Shown here: positions 16,954 to 26,596 of the stretch, in pieces
Layout of the letters: each line of letters starts with the position of its first letter
How positions within the stretch are numbered: position 1 is the stretch's first letter
Notes under the pieces: model-generated
Databases searched by the model: none
Seen by the model: the letters and a program-made list of their open reading frames with translations, nothing else
What the model was told of the DNA's origin: nothing
Made by a program: the position numbers and the translations under genes
Source of the DNA: Nocardia terpenica
Lineage (GTDB): Bacteria; Actinomycetota; Actinomycetes; Mycobacteriales; Mycobacteriaceae
Direction of reading: 5' to 3'
DNA: 64,000 bases
Assembly (NCBI RefSeq): GCF_013186535.1
Contig: NZ_JABMCZ010000002.1
Location: forward strand, 992,001 to 1,056,000

Positions 16954-18325
16954 CTAGTGGGTGAAGTCGGGTGTGGTGAGTCCGCCGATATCGACGATCG
17001 ACTGCGGATACCGGGCCGCGGTGAACGCGATGTACCTGTACACCTGCAACCGCGTCGTCAGCGTCGCCGACCGCGGGGACGGGAACACCCGTGTCCGGAT
17101 CCCGGACTCGTACAAGCGCAGATCGCTCGCGCGCAAGACGAGGATGACGTCCTCGTCGGTCTTCGCCCCGAGGTTGGTGGGCAGGTTCGGGTCGGCGACC
17201 ACCGGCAGCCCGTGCAACGACCCGACCACCTGCTCGGCCGCGACCGCGCCGAGGGTTCCCAGCGCGTTGGCTGGCGAGTTCTGTTGCGGCGCAACAGGAG
17301 GGCGCATGTGCTCGTCGAGCCGGGACAGGAACTGCCCACCGGCGGGGGTGCATGGCGATCACGGTGGGTGGCTGGAAGCGGGTGGTGTGGATGCGTTCGA
17401 TCGCCCCGTACACTCCCTGCACCGTCGGTGTGGCGGTGATGGTCTGGATGCCCTGGGTGTGGCGGATGCCGAGGACCTGTCCGGCCGTGCCGGAGCCGCT
17501 GATGGTCTGCATGTCGAGTTTGGTGGCGTAGTCGGCGATCAGGTCGGAGAAGATGATCTGATCGAACGTGATCGGGCTCTGATCGAGCAGCTGCACGGCG
17601 ATGTCCTGCTGGCCCGCGATCGTGCGCACCGGCGCGGACACGTAGGTGTCGGCCAGATCGGTGTCGGAGACCTGCGTGTTGTCGGCGGCCTGGATATCGG
17701 TGCTGGTGCCGGAGGCGACCGTCGGGATGTTCAGCGAATCGGTGCCCGGCGGCAGCACGTCGGTCAGCGCCAGGTTGGCTACCGCGCGTCCCGCCCTGGC
17801 GAGGTCGAGGAACTGGTTCATCAGCCAGACCGGCGGGACGAAGAACCCGCCGTGCCCGTCGGTGCGATCCAGGTCCCGGTACTCGGGGCTGCGGGCGACC
17901 TCCTCGCCGTGGCGGCGCAGGCGGGTTTCGGCGGCGCCGTCGGCGTCCAAGCGGAACGAGAACCGGACCAGGTCCTGAATGTAGGAGTGGCCGTTGCCGC
18001 GGGTGTAGGTCGCGGGTTCGCCGCCCACCCGCACGTGCGTTTCCTGGGCGCGGCGCAGGGCGCGGGTGCCTTCCTCGACGCGGCGGGTGCGGTCGATCTC
18101 GTCGGTGATCTCGGCGATCCGCTCATCGATCGTGCAAAGGTCGGCGTCGATGGACCGCAGTTGGTCGGTGAGCTCCCGGAACTGGGTGTCCTCGTCCTCG
18201 GTGAGGTCTTCGCGGACTTCGTCGGCGACGGTGGACAGGATCGCGTTGCGCTCGGTGAGCAGTTGCTCGCGCTGGGCGGTGCGCTGTTCTCGGGTAGAAG
18301 TAAGCAGGCTCAGCCGCTTATCCAT
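16954..18325 (-). pseudogene. HK97-type phage major capsid protein, frameshifted
   Basis: Starts MDKRLSLLTS at 18325 with CCAGGAGT upstream. Residues about 1-110 are the coiled-coil scaffold (delta) domain of HK97-type capsids, followed by the capsid core (GGFFVPPVWLMNQFLDLAR, TFDQIIFSDLIADYATKLD). At about residue 330 (AMHPRRW) the frame breaks near 17335. The C-terminal part (PANALGTLGAVAAEQVVGSLHG to GGLTTPDFTH) continues in another frame to 16954. A one-base shift explains it. Together the parts give a normal capsid of about 455 residues. Confidence 0.85.
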
Positions 18326-18484
18326 AGAAAACGACTCCTGGAGAATGTGGAGAAACAAGGGGAATGGCGGCCAGTGCCAGGCCATGTCCGCCCAGTGCCA
18401 GGGCTTCGAAAACAGCCCCTTCTCCAGTGCCAGGAGTCGGGAAGCGCTCGCGCGCTTGGGGATCAAGCTGTGGAGGGCTGTGGA

Positions 18485-19260
18485 TTACTTCAGGTCGGTA
18501 CCGTTGCCGAGGGTGATCAGCTCGGCGAGGCGCAACGTCCGCTTCAGCGGCGTCGCCACCGGCTGCGGTTCGGGCGCGGCCTCGGGTGTCGGCTCGGGCG
18601 CGGTGGGCTGTTCGGCCACAACGGGTTCGGGGGTCGAGGTGGGGTGTAGTTCGTGGTGCAGCCGCGCCAGCAGCTCGTGGGCGTCACCGATACGATCGGG
18701 GCCGACAGCGCGGGCTTCGGCGAGCATGGACTCGAATCCGGTGCGGCTCAACACCTCCAGGACACTGCGCAGACTCACCGCCCGCAGCGACGCCGTGGTG
18801 GCGGGGTTGGCGCCGAAGTTCATGACGCTGACATCGCCTTTGTGCAGGGAGATTTCGGTGATGCGGCGCTCGGTCTGATCCTGGCTCCACACATCGTCTT
18901 TCACCCGGAACGCGAAGCTCATCTCGTCCATGTCGCCACGCGCCATCTTCGTCTCCAGCCGCTGCACATCCGGATCCCGCCGATCCAGATCCGCCTCAAC
19001 TTGCAGGCCAGTACTGTCGGCGCCCAGGCGGAGGGTGCCGGATTTCGTGCGCGCCAACGGCATCCCGTCGTGGTTGATCAACAGGTGCACGTCCGCGCGT
19101 TCTTTCAGCGTGCGGTCGAACGCGCCGGGCGCGACGATCTCGCTGAAGCCGCCCGCGGCGGGGCCGCCGAAGATAGACGTGGTCGGCTTCGAAGCCGCCC
19201 AGGTCGAACCGTCTCGTCAAGCCCCCTGAACGTCGCTGGTGAACACGAATTCTGTGGCGC
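18485..19260 (-). pseudogene. HK97 prohead protease, 5' part decayed
   Basis: Phage maturation serine protease (S78/U35-like). The open part from about 19090 reads HLLINHDGMPLARTKSGTLRL, with MARGDMDEMSFAFRV and SVMNFGANPATTA, typical of the family, and an acidic Pro-rich C-terminal tail. Upstream coding similarity continues (SIFGGPAAGGFSEIVAPGAF) but an in-frame TGA at 19217-19219 interrupts it, and the 5' end is missing at the junction with the methyltransferase gene. It lies directly upstream of the capsid gene, as expected. Confidence 0.8.
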
Positions 19261-19461
19261 GCCAAGAACTCCCAGGCAGTCGACAGTGAGCGTGCGGTGG
19301 AACCCGGTGGAAAACTTTCCGGCACGGTGTCACACCGAGCGCCGGACCGGTCGGGTCCGACTGTGGTTGGCTGGGGCGAGGGTGTGCGGGCGGGTACAGC
19401 GGTGTGGATTGCGCGGACGCCCTGCACGGCAGACGACCACTGGTTGAGGAAGGGCGGCATC

Positions 19462-20271
19462 ATGGGATCGCGGTACAGGCTGACCGACACGGCAGATCTG
19501 GACACGCCGAACATCGCGCGGATGTATGACTACGTGCTCGGCGGCGGCGCCAACTTCGAGATCGACCGCCACGCCGCCGACGCCATCCCGTCCGGCATGC
19601 CCGGCAGCCGCGAGTGGGCGCGCGCCAACCGCGCGTTCGTCGGCCGCGCCGTCACCGCACTGTGCGAACGCGGCATCGACCAGTTCCTCGACCTCGGCTC
19701 CGGCGCACCGACCGTCGGCAACCCACACGAGATCGCGTTACGCCACAACCCGGCCGCCCGGGTCGTGTACGTGGAACGCGAACCGGTCGCCGTCGACTAC
19801 GCCCACAAAGTCCTCGCCGACCAACCACAGACCTCCATCCTGTGGGCCGATCTACGCGACGCCGACCATGTGCTGGCCACCGCACGCGAGTCCGGCCTGC
19901 TCGACTTCACCCGCCCGGTCGCGATCCTCGCGATGGCCGTACTCGACCTACTCGAAGAGGTGGATCCGGCCGCGCTGATCGCCGCCTACCGCGACGCGTG
20001 CTGTCCGGGAAGTGCGCTGGGAATCTCCCACGCGGTCGCGTTCACCCTGACCGCCGAGCAGCAGGAACAGGTGCTGTCGGTGATGCGACGCACCAATACT
20101 CCTGGCGCGGTGTTCAAGACCGTCGACGACGTCGCCGCGCTCATGGACGGCTACACCCTGCTGGAACCGGGAATCGCGCCCCTGGACGCGTGGCGGCCCG
20201 AGACACCGGTCACCCCTGCCGAGGCCCGGCGCGCGAATTACGTGGGGGCCGTGGGCATCACACAGCCGTGA
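19462..20271 (+). CDS. SAM-dependent methyltransferase, Methyltransf_19 (DUF574) type
   Basis: A 269-residue methyltransferase of a family common in actinomycetes. The family start (TPNIARMYDYVLGGGANFEIDRHAAD) is followed by the SAM-binding motif QFLDLGSGAPTVGNPHE (about 77-93) and VVYVEREPVAVDYAH. I chose ATG 19462 with AGGAAGGGCG upstream; the longer frame from 19297 runs into prophage remains. Substrates of the family are not generally known. A paralogue lies at 31403-32209. It is not in an obvious operon. Confidence 0.85.
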   Translation: MGSRYRLTDTADLDTPNIARMYDYVLGGGANFEIDRHAADAIPSGMPGSREWARANRAFVGRAVTALCERGIDQFLDLGSGAPTVGNPHEIALRHNPAARVVYVEREPVAVDYAHKVLADQPQTSILWADLRDADHVLATARESGLLDFTRPVAILAMAVLDLLEEVDPAALIAAYRDACCPGSALGISHAVAFTLTAEQQEQVLSVMRRTNTPGAVFKTVDDVAALMDGYTLLEPGIAPLDAWRPETPVTPAEARRANYVGAVGITQP

Positions 20272-20465
20272 TCACTGTGGGGGCCACCGCTTGTCGGTTT
20301 CCTTGACCCGGAGCGCCGTGATCGTGAAACCCGGCACGAAACGACGACAAGATCTTCCGCCGCGTCGCCGCCGATCTCGGCTAACGGCTCCTGCGACGAG
20401 GTCGAGGCTGGGGCACCGGAACGCGTTCACCACGCTCGACTCCTGTCTATTCGGGGTGAGTAACG

Positions 20466-20897
20466 ATGGTGGATTGGGCCCCTGCGATGCTGGACGCGCG
20501 GCTGGTCGACGTGTTTCGTCCCATCCGCGATGACCTACTCACACTCGGGTACAGCGTCGAACTTGCAGGCCCACCCACCTCGACAGCGGTCGCACCGACC
20601 GGCTGCGTCGATCCGCGGTGGTTGACGACGCTGATCGTCGACCACCGCGAGTTGGGGATTCTGGCTTTCGATCTCGAGGCTCCCTTCAACGCGGCGGTCG
20701 TCACGGTGGCCGACCAAGCACAGGCGCAGGTGATCGAGAACCTGCGACGCGACGGGCAGATCATCAGTTGGCCGCCCAGCCGTGGCGGGAACCAGCCGAT
20801 GCAGGCTCGACTCGTGGACGATCAGCCAATGTGGTTGTCTCCGTGCTCATCCCAGGACATGATCCGCATCGGAGAGCTTAGCCAGACCTCCTCATGA
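20466..20897 (+). CDS. Hypothetical protein
   Basis: A 143-residue protein, intact, not recognised. It has alternating strands and helices (LDARLVDVFRPIRDDLLTLGYSVELAG; WLTTLIVDHRELGILAFDLE) and a C-terminal part with QVIENLRRDGQIISWPPS. No signal peptide or membrane segment. It starts about 190 bp after the methyltransferase gene; regulatory linkage is uncertain. Confidence 0.5.
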   Translation: MVDWAPAMLDARLVDVFRPIRDDLLTLGYSVELAGPPTSTAVAPTGCVDPRWLTTLIVDHRELGILAFDLEAPFNAAVVTVADQAQAQVIENLRRDGQIISWPPSRGGNQPMQARLVDDQPMWLSPCSSQDMIRIGELSQTSS

Positions 20898-21254
20898 GGG
20901 GACGCATCGCACACCTCGCCGCTGCCGGTACGCGGTGACACCCGCAGCCTCGCACACGCGGCGACCGGCCACCGTCGAGCTGTTTCCCGGACCAACGGTC
21001 TTGTCGTACCTCGCCCGCAAGGGTGAATTCGACACGGCAGGGGCTGGGGAGCGCGGTTCCGGGGTGAGGCGCCTGGATCTGTTCGCAGCAGAGACGGAGG
21101 AAACCACGCGGTGGACGGGCCGCGCAGGCGGTGGTTGACGCTACAATCACTGTTGCTAGTGGGTCGGTGAGTGATTCCCGTCCTGGGTGCAGATGCCGTG
21201 GGGGGTGCCTGTTTTCGGGTTGCCCCGCTTGGTGGGCGCGAGGGAGTTTCGGGA
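20898..21254. other. Intergenic region
   Basis: About 360 bp between the hypothetical gene and the next methyltransferase. A less GC-rich stretch (GCTACAATCACTGTTGC, near 21140) may hold a promoter. No gene or strong hairpin supported. Confidence 0.4.
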
Positions 21255-21968
21255 ATGGATTCGACGGCCGGTATCAGTCAGGCGGAGCGTGACGGTGCGA
21301 AGGTGTACTCGCCTCGGATGCTCGCGGTGTACGACGTGCGGGTGTTGTGGTTCAACTGTGGCCTGATCTGGCGCTGCTCCCCGCGGCGCACCCTGGATCT
21401 GTACAACCGCAACATGAGTGCCGATCATCTGGATATCGGCACCGGAAGCGGCTGGCATCTGTGTCACGCCCGCTATCCTGCGACCAGTCCGGCGGTCACC
21501 TTGGTCGACCTGAATCGCCCGTCGCTGGAGGTGACGAGTCGTCGGCTGCGCCGGCGTGGCATCGACCCGGTGACCGCGGTGGGCAGTGTGCTGCAGCCGT
21601 TGCCGGTGGATCGCCGCCGGTTCGGGTCGGTGTCGGCGACCTGGCTCATGCATTGCGTGCCGGGCGGCTGGGACACCAAAGGCGCCGCATTCCGGCACAT
21701 TGCGGATGTGATGGCCGATGACGGCGTGCACTTCGGCGCGACCGTCCTGAACACTGGTGTCTCCCACACTCCGTTCAGCCGCGCCGAGATGAAACGTCTT
21801 CGCGCGCACGGGATCTACCACAACGACGCCGACGACCTCGACGGCCTGGTGGCCGCGCTCGAGCAGGCGTTCGAGTCCGTCCAAGTGCACACCCGTGGTT
21901 CGGCGGCGCTGTGGACGGTCCGCGGACCCCGTCGCGCACCGGGACCCGACGCCGCCGAGCGCCGCTGA
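21255..21968 (+). CDS. Class I SAM-dependent methyltransferase
   Basis: A 237-residue protein. The SAM-binding motif is HLDIGTGSGWHL (about 56-67), followed by VTLVDLNRPSLEV with the acidic residue for the ribose hydroxyls, and VSATWLMHCV as motif IV region. The N-terminal DGAKVYSPRMLAVYDVRVLWFNCGLIWRC is typical of small lipid or quinone methyltransferases in actinomycetes. I chose ATG 21255 with GAGGGAG upstream. Its stop abuts the stop of the convergent gene at 21969. Confidence 0.8.
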   Translation: MDSTAGISQAERDGAKVYSPRMLAVYDVRVLWFNCGLIWRCSPRRTLDLYNRNMSADHLDIGTGSGWHLCHARYPATSPAVTLVDLNRPSLEVTSRRLRRRGIDPVTAVGSVLQPLPVDRRRFGSVSATWLMHCVPGGWDTKGAAFRHIADVMADDGVHFGATVLNTGVSHTPFSRAEMKRLRAHGIYHNDADDLDGLVAALEQAFESVQVHTRGSAALWTVRGPRRAPGPDAAERR

Positions 21969-22934
21969 TCAGTCCCAGCTGCGCTGCGGTGCCGCGACGA
22001 GCAGGATCGCGATCACCGAACCGGGCTGCACGGGACGGGCGGGCAACGCGAACAGCGCGGCCCGGAACAACGACCCTTCGATCGAAATCATCTGCTCGAC
22101 AACGGGTTCGGTGTCTGCTTCGCCGATCACCGCGTCCAGGTCGATCTGGGCCAGCACGCCGCGCAGGCGTTGTTCGTCGGCCAGCAGTGCCTCGGCGAGA
22201 TCGCCGGAGGCGTTGATGACGACCCGATCGACCACGTCGACCATGACCAGGGTGGCGCCGGTGTAGCGGACCAGAGTGCCCAGCCGGGCGTCGAGATCAC
22301 GATGGGGCAGCTGGGTCGTGAGGCCGTAGACGGTGCGTCCGGGCCCCGGTGCGCCGAGAGTCGTGGCCGAGGACCACAAATGGTTCCAGGTCGTGCCCGG
22401 CCGAACCGACCACAGGGTGTCGCACAGGACGCCCTCCCGCTCGTGGCGAAGGTTGTGAATCATGGCGGTGAAGCCGGGGGCGTCGTCGGGGATCATGTTC
22501 TTGAGCAGGACCGGGAACGGTTTGTATTCGCCCACTTGGCGTTTGACGCCGTAGAGGGTGAGGTTGTCGCCACCGCCAGCGGTGATCAGGCGGGCCAGGT
22601 CGATGGTCCAGGAGTTGTACACCGGTCGCGGTGGCACCGGTCCGGGCGCCAACCATACGACCAGCCCGACCGCCGTGCCGTCGAACGCGATAACCCAGTG
22701 CAGGCGGCATTCGATACCGCCCGCGGTGCGCGCGCAGTCGATCCGGGGCCCGCTCATGGCGTCGGTGACCACACCGCGAAACAGGTTCTCCCCCTGATAG
22801 TCGTAGCCCAGTTTGGGCGCGACGCGACGCAGCCGCCGCGCGACCCGACGCCCCCCGGCGGAATGAACGACGATCTCACCATGAATCAGAGTGCCGATGA
22901 CGTCGATCCCCACCCACAAGCGTGGTAGGTCCAT
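21969..22934 (-). CDS. Hypothetical protein, possible Rv3651-like sensory fold
   Basis: A 321-residue soluble protein on the minus strand. The N-terminal region (MDLPRLWVGIDVIG), a middle module rich in hydrophobic strands (RLHWVIAFDGTAVGLVVWLAP) and a C-terminal ALLADEQRLRGVLAQIDLDAVIG are reminiscent of the Rv3651-type PAS/GAF-like proteins of mycolata. That assignment is tentative. No enzyme motif or DNA-binding motif is seen. Confidence 0.55.
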   Translation of the reverse strand: MDLPRLWVGIDVIGTLIHGEIVVHSAGGRRVARRLRRVAPKLGYDYQGENLFRGVVTDAMSGPRIDCARTAGGIECRLHWVIAFDGTAVGLVVWLAPGPVPPRPVYNSWTIDLARLITAGGGDNLTLYGVKRQVGEYKPFPVLLKNMIPDDAPGFTAMIHNLRHEREGVLCDTLWSVRPGTTWNHLWSSATTLGAPGPGRTVYGLTTQLPHRDLDARLGTLVRYTGATLVMVDVVDRVVINASGDLAEALLADEQRLRGVLAQIDLDAVIGEADTEPVVEQMISIEGSLFRAALFALPARPVQPGSVIAILLVAAPQRSWD

Positions 22935-23033
22935 GGCGCGCCATGCTAGTTCGGCACGGCAAGGCTTTCAGAGCATTTCGTCCGGTGTTAGACTCGGCGA
23001 GCGCCGACTGGTGAGCGATCCCTGGTTTGCAAG

Positions 23034-23065
23034 CCGAAACCCCCTACGGGGGTGGAGTTTTCGCT
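23034..23065 (+). promoter_or_regulatory. Leader hairpin before 23089 gene
   Basis: ACCCCCTACGGGGGT forms a 6-bp GC stem with a 3-base loop, flanked by short complementary GAAA/TTTC arms. It lies about 30 bases before the start codon. It could attenuate transcription or protect the 5' end; the mechanism is unknown. Confidence 0.35.
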
Positions 23066-23088
23066 TGTGATGGGAGGGATCACCAGCA

Positions 23089-23343
23089 ATGCCACAGCAT
23101 CCATTTCACGTGCAACTCGCACCCGGTGCACGGTATGCCGATATCGGCGCAGTCCCCGTGCTCGCGCCGGGCGGGGCGCAGCGACAGCGGCACGATCTCC
23201 ACGACGTTGTCCGCCACTACGGCCTCGACGCCGTGCGCACGCGCATCGACGAGCTGCACGCCGCAGGCTGTCACGCCGCCGCCGACACCATAGCCGCGGA
23301 ATTGCGCACACTCAGCCCGGCCACCGACACCGGGCGTTCATAA
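23089..23343 (+). CDS. Small hypothetical protein
   Basis: An 84-residue protein with ATG 23089 preceded by GGGAGGGA. The C-terminal half is a predicted helix pair (DLHDVVRHYGLDAVRTRIDELHAAG). Not recognised. A strong terminator follows at 23366-23401, supporting a short transcription unit with the hairpin leader upstream. Confidence 0.5.
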   Translation: MPQHPFHVQLAPGARYADIGAVPVLAPGGAQRQRHDLHDVVRHYGLDAVRTRIDELHAAGCHAAADTIAAELRTLSPATDTGRS

Positions 23344-23365
23344 CCGGCCCGACCATGCCGACGCG

Positions 23366-23401
23366 CCAGGCCAGGGCACCGTAGGGGGTGCCCTGGCCTG
23401 G
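23366..23401 (+). terminator. Strong 15-bp hairpin
   Basis: CCAGGCCAGGGCACC pairs perfectly with GGTGCCCTGGCCTGG around a 6-base loop. It stands 22 bp after the stop of the 84-residue gene. It is GC-rich with no long T-run, which is common in actinomycetes. Confidence 0.7.
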
Positions 23402-23555
23402 TGTGAGCATCCTCGCCCTGCCACGCCGAAAATCAAGATCAACAGTATGGGCGTCACCACCGAGCCGCATCGACCGAGCACCCGTCCGGCAGCGAATCTC
23501 GGTGCCCAGCACCGACATCCACATGTCATACATCCGACAAAGAGGGGTCAGTACC

Positions 23556-23948
23556 ATGTCCGACAACGCACACGAGCAACAGGCCGACGGCGCGATCGCT
23601 GTCGCGTTGCACCACGTCGCCATCATCGTCAGCGACGTGGAGCGAGCGCTGCAATTCTATTGCGGCACACTCGGATTAACCCAGCGGACCGATCGCCCCG
23701 ACCTCGGGCCCGGCGCCTGGCTCAACATCGGCGACCGGCAACTCCACCTCATGCAGGCCACCGTCCCGCCCGACAACGGCCAGCACCTCGCCCTGCTCGT
23801 CGACCAGCTCGACACCGCGGTGGACAGGCTACGAGCACAGGGCCTGACCGTGTCCGATCCGGTCTCACTGGCACCAGGACATCGGCAGTCCATGCTGTCC
23901 GATCCCGACGGCAACCTCGTAGAACTGCATCAGCTGACCCCAGCCTGA
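23556..23948 (+). CDS. VOC (glyoxalase/bleomycin-resistance type) family protein
   Basis: A 130-residue single VOC domain. LHHVAIIVSDVERALQFYCGTLGL starts with a metal-ligand His, and the C-terminal SDPDGNLVELHQL carries the usual Glu. A middle strand has RQLHLMQ. The ATG at 23556 has GAGGGGT upstream; an in-frame ATG at 23526 is less likely. The substrate cannot be told from sequence. Stands alone. Confidence 0.85.
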   Translation: MSDNAHEQQADGAIAVALHHVAIIVSDVERALQFYCGTLGLTQRTDRPDLGPGAWLNIGDRQLHLMQATVPPDNGQHLALLVDQLDTAVDRLRAQGLTVSDPVSLAPGHRQSMLSDPDGNLVELHQLTPA

Positions 23949-24497
23949 CCGTCCACGCCGCGTCCGGCATGCACGGCCATGCCGTCGCGGACGAGACACC
24001 TCTTTCCCGGTCGGGTCGGCGCGGCAGGAGCCCTCGGTGCGCCCAGGTGCGGATCGCGGAGGCCGGGATGTGCCAGAAGTGTCGATGTCGGAGGCGGACA
24101 GTTCGGCGTCAAGCGCGCGCTCACTCACGTGCTGCCGTGCAGCGAGAAGGCTCACCCAAGCGACTAGCAAGCCTTGCGTTGCAGAGCCGTATGCAGTCTC
24201 AGGCGTATGTCGGGCTACTCACGGACAAATGCCCTATGGGCCGTCTGTCCGGCGAACCGCAGGCGCCCGCCCCTTTCGCCACATGCCGGGGCGGGCCCGG
24301 AGTAGGTGTCCGGAGCCGGTCAGAATGAGGTCCGATGTCCGTATGTTCGGACGCGTCGGGTCGGTTCTGACCAGTTCCCCAGTGCACTGGTTTATTTCAG
24401 CGATACGAAGGCCGAGCGCATGAGGCCGATCGCGCGGTTGGTGTAGCCGTCCGCGAGTCGCCCTCCGTCCTGGACGGTGGTCAGTCCGCGCGGCCCG
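23949..24497. other. Gene-free stretch
   Basis: About 550 bp downstream of the VOC gene. Minus-strand reading near 24480-24395 gives a peptide ending RAIGLMRSAFVSLK that might be the tail of a lost gene. Nothing else is recognised. Confidence 0.35.
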
Positions 24498-24698
24498 CTA
24501 TCGGGGTGGTTCGTCGTCGAAGTCGTGGTCGCCGAACCGGTCCGACAGGTGGATCTGCTTGTCGGGCGGGGTGGCCTTGCGCTGGGCGTCGAAGGCATCG
24601 AACTGCCGTTCCGCGTCGGCGATCTCCTCCGCCGACAGCGGCGGCAGACCGTCCTCTTCGCGGCTGGAAAATCTGTGGCCCTTGTATTCTTCAGCCAT
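24498..24698 (-). CDS. Small acidic protein downstream of ADP-ribosyltransferase
   Basis: A 66-residue, strongly acidic protein (AEEIADAERQFDAFDAQRK; HDFDDEPPR). It starts 11 bases after the stop of the ADP-ribosyltransferase-like gene, with GGAGCACC upstream, so the two are co-transcribed. An immunity role is suggested only by position and charge; no immunity family is recognised. Confidence 0.5.
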   Translation of the reverse strand: MAEEYKGHRFSSREEDGLPPLSAEEIADAERQFDAFDAQRKATPPDKQIHLSDRFGDHDFDDEPPR

Positions 24699-24709
24699 GC
24701 GTGGTGCTC

Positions 24710-25447
24710 CTATCGTTCGATCATTCGGATGACGGTACGCCCAGTCGCGGGATCGACGAATTTGCGGACGATTTCGAAGGAAGCGTTCGTGCCGAACAGC
24801 ACTTCCTGCTCTTCGGGTTTGCGCGCGAACTGGGAGATGTCTTTGCCGTGCTTGGACAGGATCTGCATCTCCACCGGCTTGTCGAATGCGGCTTCCGGGG
24901 TCTTCGCGCTGGAGGTGAATGCGTTGGGTGTCCAGGTTCTACCTTCCCCAAACTTCGCGAGCTCCTCCTCCGACAAGGTCAGGCGGCGGGTGACCGGCCC
25001 CTGGTAGTCGGGCAGTTTCGCGAGCGCGGAGTTGATGTCGTCGGTGATCAGTTTGTCGCGGGCACCGGCGCAGTCGTTGCGTAGCACCCAGTTCAGCCTC
25101 TCCGCATCTGGGCCGGTGTAGTCCCACAGGGCCGCCCGATCCACAGCGTTGAGGTTCACCGCGGCGGGGGCGGTGGCGGCACCGGCGTCGGCCTCCATCT
25201 TCTGCAGGTCCTGGCCGAGGTGCTCGATCTGCTGCAATGACCGGGATTCGGCGACGAGGTCCTGCTCGATCGCGATTCCCTGCTCGATGCGTTTCTCGCT
25301 TTTCCACGCCACGATGACCGCACGGATGGGGGCGGCCCATTTGGCGGCGGTGGCGACAGCGGCATCCCGACCCGCAGCACCGCGCGCCGCGGGAACAGCG
25401 CGATCTGGCGGGCGCGACCTCGACGGCCTCGACATCACCTTCCCCAT
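24710..25447 (-). CDS. ADP-ribosyltransferase-type toxin, probably 5'-truncated
   Basis: The C-terminal roughly 140 residues match the R-S-E class of ADP-ribosyltransferases (VIP2/ExoS type): conserved Arg in GPVTRRLTLSEEE, the S-T-S-like strand TPNAFTSSAKTPEA, and the catalytic E-x-E in RKPEEQEVLFGTN, followed by SFEIVRKF. These enzymes transfer ADP-ribose from NAD to a target protein. About 75 helical residues precede it (SEKRIEQGIAIEQDLVAESRSL), resembling the linker of polymorphic toxins. No secretion domain remains. The start at 25447 (MGKVMSRPSR) is arbitrary, as the frame upstream is not protein-like. The domain is intact; delivery or function is uncertain. Confidence 0.75.
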   Translation of the reverse strand: MGKVMSRPSRSRPPDRAVPAARGAAGRDAAVATAAKWAAPIRAVIVAWKSEKRIEQGIAIEQDLVAESRSLQQIEHLGQDLQKMEADAGAATAPAAVNLNAVDRAALWDYTGPDAERLNWVLRNDCAGARDKLITDDINSALAKLPDYQGPVTRRLTLSEEELAKFGEGRTWTPNAFTSSAKTPEAAFDKPVEMQILSKHGKDISQFARKPEEQEVLFGTNASFEIVRKFVDPATGRTVIRMIER

Positions 25448-26284
25448 ACCCGACTGCGTCGGCGTCCTCGTCGAGAGCCCGACACCGTCACCTTCACCGA
25501 CTGACCCGACCATCCAGGTCGCCTTCACCATGAAGGCGGCCTCCCCCGCTGTCGGGTGCGTACGCCCGGCCCTGCACACGCACCTCTTTCGGGATCCCGG
25601 ACGGAAGTCCTTACGCTGCTTGGTAGTTGCGGGATCGTCTGCTGCATCGGCGATATGGCATGGAGCCAGGTCGGTGTGGCGGTTGCGGCGCCGGAGGAAC
25701 CGGACTGTCGATGTATGGCCACGGTTCCGTGCGGTCGAAGATTGTGCACAACGGGGACGAAAGACCCTGTGACCGGGCGGTACCGGGGGTGGAGACTGGG
25801 CGTCGGACGCGAGCCGTAACGCAAAGGGAGGCAAGCCCTCTTCCGGTGATCGACTCGGCAGCCGTATGACCCGATACCCCCTACCGTCGGCTCTGCGCCG
25901 GGGTAAGGCACAGGATTACGCGGCGCGGGCGGAAGCACCGGGCAACGATCGAGCATATGCCGATCCGGCTCGGACACGACGGTGCTGAAAGGCCACATCC
26001 GGACGATAAACCACCCAATACGCCCACCTGCCGTTTCCGCTCTCGACTATTCGAGACAGAAACAAACAAGAGGTCGGCGGGAAATCGATGCCCGACACGC
26101 GATATGTGAGCGTGCGGGCATTGTGGTGTGTGCGTCGGGAATACTTGCAGAGGTATTCATTTCCATATGTCAGTGACCTTCCGGCCAGTCTGAAATTACC
26201 TGCGCTACAGAGCTTTCCACTGATGCCATAATGCAATACAAAGCCACTGCAATCCGGTCGCTAATCGACCTAGCATAGAGGACT
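25448..26284. other. Gene-poor stretch
   Basis: About 0.84 kb. Overlapping frames on both strands (for example 25556-25819 plus) have no recognisable features. The GC content falls clearly between about 26030 and 26290, which probably includes the promoter of the small secreted-protein gene at 26285; TAGCAT at 26272 could be a -10 element. Confidence 0.4.
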
Positions 26285-26497
26285 GTGAGTACATTTAGAT
26301 TTATATTCGCGTCGGTTGCCACGGTGGTCGCGCCCTCCCTGGCGGGCGTGGTCGGCAGTGCCGCCGTCGCGATCGCGCAGCCTGTCGATTACGGATTGAT
26401 GAGCCGCGCGCAATTGGAATACCTGGCCCAGAAGCACAGCAGTATCGCCAACGGTCCCGGCGCGGGTTACGGCGACAGCCCGGCGGCCACGATGTGA
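26285..26497 (+). CDS. Small secreted protein
   Basis: A 70-residue protein with a GTG start and a clear signal peptide: MSTFRFIFASVATVVAPSLA followed by GVVGSAAVAIA, with cleavage likely after AIA before QPVDYGL. The mature part of about 40 residues (SRAQLEYLAQKHSS) has no Cys and no known motif. It is short enough that coding status is uncertain. Confidence 0.5.
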   Translation: MSTFRFIFASVATVVAPSLAGVVGSAAVAIAQPVDYGLMSRAQLEYLAQKHSSIANGPGAGYGDSPAATM

Positions 26498-26596
26498 GCG
26501 CCGCAGCCGATCCAGGCCGCCGACGTGACCGCGAAGCTGTACGGCATCCCCGCCGAGAAGTGCTGATCGGCCGCACAGCACGGCCGTCTCGGGTGG

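Noticed and set aside
16961..18649. A 562-codon plus-strand open frame opposite the capsid gene
   Set aside because: It lacks any family features, and the minus strand carries a clear HK97 capsid with expected neighbours.
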